The position numbers were made by a program, and so were the translations under genes. Shown in pieces: positions 26,848 to 33,668 of a DNA stretch of 64,000 nt. The stretch is from Ferribacterium limneticum (GTDB lineage Bacteria > Pseudomonadota > Gammaproteobacteria > Burkholderiales > Rhodocyclaceae). Within the stretch, counting starts at the first letter, position 1; every line of letters begins with the position of its first letter. The stretch covers positions 2,960,501 to 3,024,500 of the forward strand of contig NZ_CP075189.1 of NCBI RefSeq assembly GCF_020510565.1, given 5' to 3'. The notes under the pieces are model-generated. The model saw only the letters and a list, made by a program, of their open reading frames with translations, did not search any database and was not told the DNA's origin.

Positions 26848-27636
26848 TTAGGCGCTCTTGCGACGACGAGCCATGAAGCCGATCATGCCCAGGCCGGCCA
26901 GCAGCATGGCGTAGGACTCGGGTTCCGGAACCGGCAAGGTGGCAGCGGCGATATGCAGGGTGTTGTCGGCAGCGACCCAGGCGTGGACGGCAGTGCCGTC
27001 GACAAAGGCGGTGTTGGTACCCTTGGCGATACCGCTGGCATTGGCCAGAGTCTGTTCGAAGACGAGGCCATTGGCATAGCTGTCGTTGCCAACATTACCG
27101 ACAGTCGAGAAGTTGAACTTGCTATAAACCTTGTCACCAATCTTGCCGGCATAGCCAGCGGAAGCGGTAGAGGTGGTGACATAGGACGTACCATCGTCAC
27201 CGAGGAGCGGATTCAGGTTGTTCAGATAGCTGGTTTGGACAGTAGTTACAGCCGTGCGCAGCGCGTCGGCCTGGCCGTTCAGGGCCGGCAGGGTAACGCC
27301 GTTACCAACGGTAGACAGGATGCGGCGCTGACCATCGGATTCAACGGCCAGGATGCTCCACTTCAGACTGGAAGTAGCAGCGGTACCAACCCAGGCGCCG
27401 AAGGAGGTCGTGAAGTCGTTGCCCCAGGACAGGTTCAGGGCGCCGCCAGCGTTGAGCGCAGATTCGAAGCTGTCGATTGAGACGTTCATGTCGTAAACGT
27501 AGGACGTCTGGCCGTCCCAGGCGTTGAACATCAGTTCGCCGTTGCCCAGGGCACCGTTATCGATGGCAGCGTTGGCGCTGGCAGCAGCAGCGGCCATGAC
27601 GACGGCAGCAGCGATGGTCTTGAGAGAAAACTTCAT
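26848..27636 (-). CDS. PEP-CTERM exoprotein 1
   Basis: A 262-residue exported protein. It has an N-terminal signal peptide (MKFSLKTIAAAVVMAAAAAS, cut near NAAID) and a C-terminal sorting signal: VPEPESYAMLLAGLGM, a hydrophobic helix and a basic MARRRKSA tail. Exosortase would cut at the PEP motif and free or anchor the protein at the cell surface. The body is Ser/Thr/Asn/Gly-rich with no family that I recognise. No exosortase gene is in the window. It is upstream of the binding-protein gene on the same strand (69 bases). The inverted motif at 27841-27870 lies about 205 bases upstream. Confidence 0.92.
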   Translation of the reverse strand: MKFSLKTIAAAVVMAAAAASANAAIDNGALGNGELMFNAWDGQTSYVYDMNVSIDSFESALNAGGALNLSWGNDFTTSFGAWVGTAATSSLKWSILAVESDGQRRILSTVGNGVTLPALNGQADALRTAVTTVQTSYLNNLNPLLGDDGTSYVTTSTASAGYAGKIGDKVYSKFNFSTVGNVGNDSYANGLVFEQTLANASGIAKGTNTAFVDGTAVHAWVAADNTLHIAAATLPVPEPESYAMLLAGLGMIGFMARRRKSA

Positions 27637-27840
27637 TGAATACCCCTTTGAAAAATTGACTGTGCTTCAGAGCGAAGCGGAAGATGGCAAAGAACGACCA
27701 GCTCGGTCACTGCCAACCGGGAGCCCACGCTCACGGACCGTGAGAAACAGTTTTTCACCCGGGACAGAACCTTGCTGATGCAGCCACTTTAGGAGGGCAA
27801 GATGACTCCAGATACGGCGCCAGCAGGCCCTTTTGACCCG

Positions 27841-27870
27841 CCGATCGGACTAGGGAGATAGTCTGATCGG
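27841..27870. promoter_or_regulatory. Operator-like inverted repeat with the CTAGTCC motif
   Basis: Arms CCGATCGGACTA and TAGTCTGATCGG (11 of 12 bases complementary) surround GGGAGA. The left arm on the minus strand reads CTAGTCCGATCGG, the motif also found near tpsB (25188) and PEP-CTERM gene 2 (36499). It probably binds a dimeric regulator of PEP-CTERM gene 1; the EpsA-type LuxR protein encoded next door is one candidate. Confidence 0.6.
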
Positions 27871-28071
27871 CTCAGCTCCAGCCTTATCCATTGTCATAAT
27901 CTGAAACATTGGTGGCATTGGCGTCTGGCCAGGGGTTTTGTCCGTCAAGCTTGCGGCGTTGCAGGCGTAACGTTACGGGTTTCAGTTTTGGCGGAACAAG
28001 GCACGCGCCGAGCTCGCTCAAGGGCAGCAATGGGCCTCGACCCGAGCGCATTGGCGCCGCGGGCTATTTCA

Positions 28072-28101
28072 ATTTTGGCCAAAATTTCCGGTTGACCGTG
28101 G
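28072..28101 (+). repeat. Dispersed 30-bp repeat, copy 2
   Basis: A full-length copy: ATTTTGGCCAAAAT followed by the exact core TTCCGGTTGACCGTGG. It lies nine bases beyond the 3' end of the EpsA-type regulator gene. The TTTTGGCCAAAA palindrome is intact here. Confidence 0.9.
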
Positions 28102-28109
28102 GATTGCCT

Positions 28110-28880
28110 CTACGTCCCCGGCTGATCGCTGATCAACCGGGCCTTGACGGCCTTGGCGACGGCCTGGGCGCGATTCGAGACTTCGAGCTTGCGCAGGATG
28201 TTCTGGATATGGTTTTTGATGGTCAGCGGGCTGAGTTCGAGCGTGCCGGCGATCTGCTGGTTGGTCATGCCGTCGCGGACCAGCGAGATGACCTGGGCCT
28301 CGCGGCCACTGAGCCGGGTGTTGAAGCGAACCGGCAGTTCGGGCGCATTTTTTTCCTGCGTCAGCATGCGGTGCAGCGTGGTGTGCAGGTAGGGCATGAG
28401 CATTTGCGCGAAGTACACATGGCGTCGGCCGGGCGCTTCCGGCATGTTGAGAAAGATGAAGAAACCCGAGCTGTCGCCGGTGAACTCGCGGGTACCGTGC
28501 GCCATGGCGTGGCCGATGGAGAAGCGACTGAGCAACTGGCCAACCGGACAAATGCCGTTACCGTTGCCATCACCGCCAAAGGCTTTCGGGACGTGGCCGC
28601 CATGCTGCCAGCTATCGAGCGCCAGCCCGACCAGTTTGTCGAAATCGCTGCCCGGCATCCGGTCGCCAGCCAGTTGGGTGCGCCCCAGCACCTCATAGCG
28701 AAAGGACGGCGTACCGTATTCGCCATAGCCAATAATCAGCGCCTCGTGCGGCAGGAAGCTTTGCAACACGCCTTGCGACCAAAGGAAATACTGGTGGCGC
28801 AAATGCACCTGCTGCGAGGATTCAATGGTAATCAGCAAACGCTCAAGATCGACCGCCGTGAGGGTAACCAGCGCGTCCAT
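28110..28880 (-). CDS. epsA: EpsA-type LuxR-family transcription regulator
   Basis: A 256-residue regulator. The N-terminal sensor-like half carries HLRHQYFLWSQGVLQSFLPH, typical of the EpsA subgroup found beside exopolysaccharide/PEP-CTERM genes. The C-terminal LuxR helix-turn-helix contains LSGREAQVISLVRDGMTNQQ and LSPLTIKNHIQNILRKLEVS. There is no receiver domain, so phosphorylation is not expected. I chose the ATG at 28880; a TTG at 28898 would overlap the stop of the ankyrin gene. It lies ten bases after that gene, so the two may be co-transcribed. It is a candidate controller of the PEP-CTERM and tps promoters nearby; this is inference. Confidence 0.83.
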   Translation of the reverse strand: MDALVTLTAVDLERLLITIESSQQVHLRHQYFLWSQGVLQSFLPHEALIIGYGEYGTPSFRYEVLGRTQLAGDRMPGSDFDKLVGLALDSWQHGGHVPKAFGGDGNGNGICPVGQLLSRFSIGHAMAHGTREFTGDSSGFFIFLNMPEAPGRRHVYFAQMLMPYLHTTLHRMLTQEKNAPELPVRFNTRLSGREAQVISLVRDGMTNQQIAGTLELSPLTIKNHIQNILRKLEVSNRAQAVAKAVKARLISDQPGT

Positions 28881-28890
28881 GAGCGGGTAA

Positions 28891-29688
28891 TCAGTCAAGG
28901 TTGAGTGGCCAGGCTTCGCGGCTGGCGCCGTGCTCGACGAGCAGGCTTTCGGCCAGTGCCTGGTCGTAACGCCGCGCCCAGTAAAGCGCGGTGAGGCCCT
29001 TGCGGTCGGGCTGATCGGGCGCCACCTGGCTGTCGAGCACGGCCAGCAGGCAGTTGAGCCGGCCGAGTGCCGCAGCCAAGGCCAGCGGATGCAGGCCCTC
29101 GCGGTCGTAACGCTCGGGGTCGGGGTTGGCCGTCAGCAACAGACGGACAATTTCCGGGTGGTCGAAGCGGATAGCCTCATGCAGGGCCGTGGCGCGGTTG
29201 TCGCTGCGGGCGTTGATGTCGGCACCGGCCTGCAAAAGCATGCGAACAATGCCGGGATTGCCGGCAGCCGAGGCCATGGCCAGCGGTGTCCGCCCTTCCG
29301 GCCCCTTGACGTTGGGGCTGGCCCCGCGCTGGATGAGCAGGCGGGCGATTTCGGCATGCTCGCCGGCGACGGCGGCAATAAGTGGCCGCTCGCCGACTTC
29401 ATCGGCGCCGTTGGCCAGCGCGCCGTCATTGAGCTGCGTCTTGACGGCATCGAACTGGCCGGCCTTGACGGCGGCAAGTAGGTCGCGCGTCGAGGGCGCC
29501 ACCACCGGCCTGCTGTCTTCCCACGCTGCCTTGCCGACAGCCGAAAAGTCTTCCGGCAAAGCCCGCTGGCGAACCTTGACCGAGGCCGGCGCCAGCAGCT
29601 CGGGCACCGCCGGCCCCTCCTCGAAAGCCTGCGCCGAGGCAACAACCGCGAAAAAAACAATGGGAACGACGGACTGGGCAAGGCGCAT
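28891..29688 (-). CDS. Periplasmic ankyrin-repeat protein
   Basis: A 265-residue protein with signal peptide MRLAQSVVPIVFFAVVASAQ. About five ankyrin repeats run from residue 65 to the end. Clear units are GERPLIAAVAGEHAEIARLL, GRTPLAMASAAGNPGIVRML, RATALHEAIRFDHPEIVRLL, and later GLHPLALAAALGRLNCLLAV and GLTALYWARRYDQALAESLL. Ankyrin repeats bind protein partners; the target here is unknown. It is followed closely by the EpsA-type gene. Confidence 0.88.
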   Translation of the reverse strand: MRLAQSVVPIVFFAVVASAQAFEEGPAVPELLAPASVKVRQRALPEDFSAVGKAAWEDSRPVVAPSTRDLLAAVKAGQFDAVKTQLNDGALANGADEVGERPLIAAVAGEHAEIARLLIQRGASPNVKGPEGRTPLAMASAAGNPGIVRMLLQAGADINARSDNRATALHEAIRFDHPEIVRLLLTANPDPERYDREGLHPLALAAALGRLNCLLAVLDSQVAPDQPDRKGLTALYWARRYDQALAESLLVEHGASREAWPLNLD

Positions 29689-29797
29689 GAGAGCTCGCTG
29701 GCATATTTTTGCTAAGCGCCTGAATTTAGTCTCTCTTGGTTACCCTGTTGTTGCAGAACGGTGACAAAAGCTCCGTCCCTGGAAATCCGGCCAGACT

Positions 29798-32152
29798 TCA
29801 GGCTGCCGAAAGCTCGGCAGCAATCACCAGATGATCCGGCGGCAGCCCGGCATCGACGCGTTGCTGCATGGCGAGGTAGGCCTGTTCGAGGTGGCGCGTG
29901 AAGCGCCGGGTGTCGAACAGCGGATGGGTTGCCCGGTTGTTGGCCAGGCGCGACCGGAGTGCGCTCAGGACGGCCGGATTCGCAGCCAGTTCGAGGGCCC
30001 GCGCCTCGTAGGCGGCGAGGCTACCGGTGATCAACTCAGGCAGCCCGAGGGCGCGCAGCAGGCTGCCGGCCATGCGCGCCGAGAAGGCGCGGCCGGCGCA
30101 GGTGAGGACCGGGACGCCGGCCCACAGCGCATCGCTGGCTGTGGTGCCGGCATTGAAGGGCAAGGTGTCGAGAAAAAGGTCAGCCAACTGCAGACGAGCG
30201 AGGTGCTCGGCATAGCGGATGCGCGGCGAGAAGACCAGGCGTTCGGGCGCAATGCCCCGCCGTTCGGCCTCGGCGCGCAGATTGCGTTGCACGCTGGCGT
30301 CGGCGCTGGCCAGCCAGAGCACGCTGTCCGGTACGGCGGCGAGCAGGCGCATCCAGAGATCAAAGAATTCCGGCGTCAGTTTGTAGGTATTATTGAAGGC
30401 ACAAAAAACGAAGGCTTTTTCCGGTAGACCGTGGGCAGCACGCGTTTGTGGCTGCGTATCGATGGCGCGCCGGTCGTCGTTGCCCTGGAAGCACTCGGGC
30501 AGATGGACGACCTGCTCGGCATAGTGCGGGCGCGCCGCCTCGGGGATGACAAAGTCGTCGGCGATGATGTAGTCGATGTAGGCCGCCCCCATGCTGCCGG
30601 GGAAGCCGAGGTAATTGACCTGCACCGGCGCCGGCCGCGCCGCGAAGATGGCGGTGCGGGCATCCTGGGTGTGGCCGGTGAGGTCGATGGCGATGTCGAT
30701 TTCGAGGTCGCGCAGTTGGCGGGCGACTTCGTTGTCGTTCAGGGCCGAGGCGTCGATGAAATGCTCGAAGGCGGTAGCCACGCGACCGGCCATGGCGCTG
30801 CCGTCGCCGGGTTTCAGCGAAATGCCCCAGACTTCAAAAAGGGCCCGGTCGTGCGTCTCGAAGACGCCGGCCAGCAGGTAGCTCAGGGCATGCTCGCAAA
30901 AATCGGCCGAGACGTAGGCGAGACGAATGCGCTGGTGAGCGTAGGGCTTTCCACTGCACAACGGAGTGGCGGCCGGCGGATACTTGGCGGCAGTGTAGGC
31001 TTGGGCGCAGCGCAGTTGCAGCGCCGGGTCGTCGCTCACCGCAAGGAAGGGGAAAGGCATGTCGCGGACGACGCCGTCGGCGCTGGCCACCAGGGCGCTG
31101 CGCTGTTCGGCGTGGCGCCGCCAGTTGGCGCCGAACTGCCGGCAGTGGAAAAGCCTGCCGAGGGCGTAGCGATGATCGGGCACCAAGGTCAGCAGGTGCT
31201 CGTAGGTGGCCGCGGCATCGTCGTAGCGCCCGAGATCCTGTTCGGCGCCGCCGCGGTTATAGAGCGCCTCGGGGAAGGCGGGCCGGCGATCCAGCGCCTG
31301 ATTGAAGGCGGCAATGCCCTCTTCTACCCGGCCCTGATCGAGCAGCACGTTGCCGATGTTGTAGTGCACTTCAGGAATATCGGGGCGAATCTGCGCTGCA
31401 TTGCCGTAGGCCTGCAGCGCTTCGTCAGGGCGCCCCAGCGCAAGCAGCGCGTTGCCGCGCCAGTAATGCGCCTCGGCATCGTTGGCTGTGTGCGAAAGAA
31501 TGCGTTCGAAGCAGTTCAGGGCATCGGCATGTTTGTTGAGCGCCATGAGGGCGACGCCGTACTGGCCCCAGGCGCCGAGATGCCCCGGTGCCAGCCGCAG
31601 GCAGCGCGCCAGCGGAGTCACAGCCTGGTCAGCCTGGCCTTGGGCGATCTGGGTGATGCCGAGGTTGAACAGCGCTTCGATGAAATCGGGCCGCGAGCTC
31701 AGGGCGCGCCGATAGCTGGCCGCTGATTCGGCGAGCCGCCCCAGTTGGCGCAGAACATTGCCCCGATTGTTGAGGGCTTCGACGAATTTCGGCGTCAGGG
31801 CCAGCGCCCGGTCGTAGCTGGCCAGCGCCTGTTCAGGGTGGCCAAGTTCCTGCTGCGCCAGGCCCAAATTGCAGTGCAAACCCGGGGCGTCGGGCGCCAG
31901 ATCAATGGCACTTTGCAGTAGTTCGGCAGCGGCCGCGAAGCGCCCTTTCTGGTATTCGATGACGCCGAGAAACTGCAGAGCATCGAGATGTTGCGGCACG
32001 GCCGTCAGCACCTGCCGGAAATAGACCTCGGCCGGGGCCAGTTGCCCCTGTTGCAGCAGGGAAATGCCCTGATCGAGTATGAATTGCAGATTGCCCGGCA
32101 TTGCCGAGCGCCCGGCCGCGGCAGCGGATTGGCGGGTTATTCCCTTGCTCAT
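29798..32152 (-). CDS. TPR protein with SPINDLY-type O-GlcNAc transferase domain
   Basis: A 784-residue cytoplasmic protein without a signal peptide. The N-terminal half (residues about 20-350) is made of some nine tetratricopeptide repeats (for example GLHCNLGLAQQELGHPEQAL, FVEALNNRGNVLRQLGRLAE). The C-terminal half is a glycosyltransferase family 41 domain like SPINDLY/OGT: RIRLAYVSADFCEHALSYLL, IDLTGHTQDART, PVQVNYLGFPGSMGA and FCAFNNTYKLTPEFFDLWMR. It would attach a sugar to Ser/Thr of protein substrates. Likely substrates are surface proteins encoded nearby or pilins, but there is no direct evidence. It sits between the pseudopilin genes and the ankyrin gene on the same strand. Confidence 0.92.
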   Translation of the reverse strand: MSKGITRQSAAAAGRSAMPGNLQFILDQGISLLQQGQLAPAEVYFRQVLTAVPQHLDALQFLGVIEYQKGRFAAAAELLQSAIDLAPDAPGLHCNLGLAQQELGHPEQALASYDRALALTPKFVEALNNRGNVLRQLGRLAESAASYRRALSSRPDFIEALFNLGITQIAQGQADQAVTPLARCLRLAPGHLGAWGQYGVALMALNKHADALNCFERILSHTANDAEAHYWRGNALLALGRPDEALQAYGNAAQIRPDIPEVHYNIGNVLLDQGRVEEGIAAFNQALDRRPAFPEALYNRGGAEQDLGRYDDAAATYEHLLTLVPDHRYALGRLFHCRQFGANWRRHAEQRSALVASADGVVRDMPFPFLAVSDDPALQLRCAQAYTAAKYPPAATPLCSGKPYAHQRIRLAYVSADFCEHALSYLLAGVFETHDRALFEVWGISLKPGDGSAMAGRVATAFEHFIDASALNDNEVARQLRDLEIDIAIDLTGHTQDARTAIFAARPAPVQVNYLGFPGSMGAAYIDYIIADDFVIPEAARPHYAEQVVHLPECFQGNDDRRAIDTQPQTRAAHGLPEKAFVFCAFNNTYKLTPEFFDLWMRLLAAVPDSVLWLASADASVQRNLRAEAERRGIAPERLVFSPRIRYAEHLARLQLADLFLDTLPFNAGTTASDALWAGVPVLTCAGRAFSARMAGSLLRALGLPELITGSLAAYEARALELAANPAVLSALRSRLANNRATHPLFDTRRFTRHLEQAYLAMQQRVDAGLPPDHLVIAAELSAA

Positions 32153-32248
32153 GAATCGACCTTGGTCTGCGATGACCGCAGCATCAGAATGAAATGCCGG
32201 CTACTTTAGCGAAGCAATGTTGCATTCCGGAGACGGGACCGTGGGTGG

Positions 32249-32809
32249 CTAACGTTCCTGTGTGGACTGAGCGCCGCCGGCTTGTGCGCCGGAATTGGCG
32301 TTCGCCGGCTGCCCCCCGCCGCTGCTGATGAATCGCCATTCGGTATAGCTCGCGGCGCCCTCGAAATCACCCTGATCGGCGGTAAATCCCGCCACCTTGA
32401 TCGGCTTGTCCGAGGAGCGACTGGCGACGCCCATGATGCGGCCTTCCTGGCGGATCAACTCCCACTCGCCATCGGCCGTCATCGGGTCGCGATAGAGGCG
32501 GCGCAGGTGGTGGGTCGGGTTGGGGTAGCGCTTGTCCTGCAGCAGGTCTTCGAGCTTGTTCGGAAACTGTTTTACGCCGCCGGGCGATTTGTCGTAATAG
32601 CTGCCGATGGCATGGCGGTATTGCTCGCCGATGAAGAGCAGTTCCTTTTCCTTCTCGCGCCGGCTTTCCATTTGCCACAGGGCACCGGTCCCGGCCAGCG
32701 CAATGCCGGCGATGGCGACGGCAAACATCAGGCCGAGGAAGGTAAAGCCACCCTGACGACCGATTTCATTTTTGGCCAAAATTTCCGGTTGACCGTGGCA
32801 GATCACCAT
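32249..32809 (-). CDS. Minor pseudopilin with repeat-derived leader
   Basis: A 186-residue T2SS/T4P minor pilin-like protein. The leader MVICHGQPEILAKNEIGRQG ends at the prepilin peptidase site G|FTFLGLMFAVAIAGIALAG. Glu at mature position 5 is replaced by Gly, which is uncommon for (pseudo)pilins. The body has REKEKELLFIGEQYRHAIGS and DLLQDKRYPNPTHHLRRLYR, as in the pseudopilins of atypical T2SS clusters, and a Gln/Ala/Gly-rich tail. Bases 32769-32798, one copy of the dispersed repeat, encode most of the leader. The start overlaps the stop of the preceding pseudopilin gene. Confidence 0.88.
   Translation of the reverse strand: MVICHGQPEILAKNEIGRQGGFTFLGLMFAVAIAGIALAGTGALWQMESRREKEKELLFIGEQYRHAIGSYYDKSPGGVKQFPNKLEDLLQDKRYPNPTHHLRRLYRDPMTADGEWELIRQEGRIMGVASRSSDKPIKVAGFTADQGDFEGAASYTEWRFISSGGGQPANANSGAQAGGAQSTQER
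32769..32798 (+). repeat. Dispersed 30-bp repeat, copy 3 (inside pseudopilin leader)
   Basis: TTTTTGGCCAAAAT followed by the exact core TTCCGGTTGACCGTGG. Read on the minus strand in the gene frame it gives CHGQPEILAK, part of the prepilin leader. Confidence 0.9.
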
Positions 32810-33183
32810 GTCGAATAATCGCTGCCGTTCAGGCCCTGCCCTTCGGCCCCGCTACGGATGTCCCAGACCTTGCGCTGGCCCGGTTCGTCCGGCGGCGGGA
32901 CGATGACCCAGGTTTCGGTGCTTTCGGTGATCGGGTCGGGCGGTACCTTGCGCAGGTAGCGTTTGGTGACCAGCTCTTCAATCGTTTCCGGGTAGCGTCC
33001 GGTGTCACCGCGATATTTGTCGACAGCGTCACGCATGACGGCCAGCGACTCGCGCAGCGAGGCTTCGCGGGCCCGGTCGAGATGCTGGAAATAGCGCGGC
33101 ACGGCGATGGTGAGCAGCGTGGCGATCACCGACATGACAACCAGCAGTTCGATCAGCGTGAAGCCTTTTTTACGGGAGTTCAT
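32803..33183 (-). CDS. Pseudopilin (GspG-like)
   Basis: A 126-residue pseudopilin with a short leader MNSRKKG and the class III signal FTLIELLVVMSVIATLLTIA (Glu at position 5). The helical part is VPRYFQHLDRAREASLRESL and the globular part has GRYPETIEELVTKRYLRKVP and DPITESTETWVIVPP. It is shorter than the GspG at 2.5 kb and lacks its calcium-loop region. It probably forms a mixed pseudopilus with the two neighbouring pilin-like proteins. Spacing to the previous gene is three bases. Confidence 0.92.
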   Translation of the reverse strand: MNSRKKGFTLIELLVVMSVIATLLTIAVPRYFQHLDRAREASLRESLAVMRDAVDKYRGDTGRYPETIEELVTKRYLRKVPPDPITESTETWVIVPPPDEPGQRKVWDIRSGAEGQGLNGSDYSTW

Positions 33184-33186
33184 GTC

Positions 33187-33666
33187 TCACCACTCCCGGT
33201 ACGGCGTGCCATTGAGGCCGACGCCCTTGGCCAGCGAATAGACGTCAAACACATCGGCGCCTTCGACCGGCGCATCGGGCGGGCTGGCATAGCTGCGCTT
33301 GCCCCAGGTCAATTCCGCCGGCAACGCCGGATCATCGGCAAACGGATCACGCGGCAGGCGGCGCAGAAAATAGAGCTTGGCCTTGTTCGGGTCCTGCACG
33401 TTTTCGACGCCTTTGGCCAGGTCTTCGAGACGACGCGGATAGCCGCTTTCGTCGACCTTCTTCTCGAGTTTGCCCTCGTCGACGGCCCGTCGATAGGCGT
33501 CGAGACCACCGCGAATTTCCCGCAAGGCGGCCCGCAACTCGACTTCCTTCTGCCGCTTGGCCGTCATCTCGATCATCGGCATCGCCGTCATCGCCAGAAT
33601 GCCGACGATGGCGACGGTGATGACCAGTTCGATCAGCGTGAAACCCCGGCCCGGCTTGCCGATCAT
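33187..33666 (-). CDS. Pseudopilin (GspG/GspH-like)
   Basis: A 159-residue pseudopilin with leader MIGKPGRG and signal FTLIELVITVAIVGILAMTA. Helical and globular parts include RQKEVELRAALREIRGGLDA, GYPRRLEDLAKGVENV, LYFLRRLPRDPFADDP and the ending GVGLNGTPYREW. The ending of the next pseudopilin (GLNGSDYSTW) is similar, so the two are probably related by duplication. It follows the secretin gene by two bases and precedes the next pseudopilin by three, forming a tight secretin-pilin operon. Confidence 0.92.
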   Translation of the reverse strand: MIGKPGRGFTLIELVITVAIVGILAMTAMPMIEMTAKRQKEVELRAALREIRGGLDAYRRAVDEGKLEKKVDESGYPRRLEDLAKGVENVQDPNKAKLYFLRRLPRDPFADDPALPAELTWGKRSYASPPDAPVEGADVFDVYSLAKGVGLNGTPYREW

Positions 33667-33668
33667 GG

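Larger units (their letters stand above)
27637..28109. other. 473-bp regulatory spacer
   Basis: No convincing gene is seen here. The spacer holds the probable promoter of PEP-CTERM gene 1 (minus strand), a 12-bp-arm inverted repeat at 27841-27870, and one copy of the dispersed repeat at 28072-28101 just downstream of the EpsA-type gene. Open frames crossing it on the plus strand are overlaps of the opposite-strand genes. Confidence 0.7.

Noticed and set aside
27891..27910. Pho box (TTGTCATAATCTGAAACAT) upstream of PEP-CTERM gene 1
   Set aside because: Only the first half matches the CTGTCAT repeat; the second half is poor and the distance to the gene is about 250 bases.
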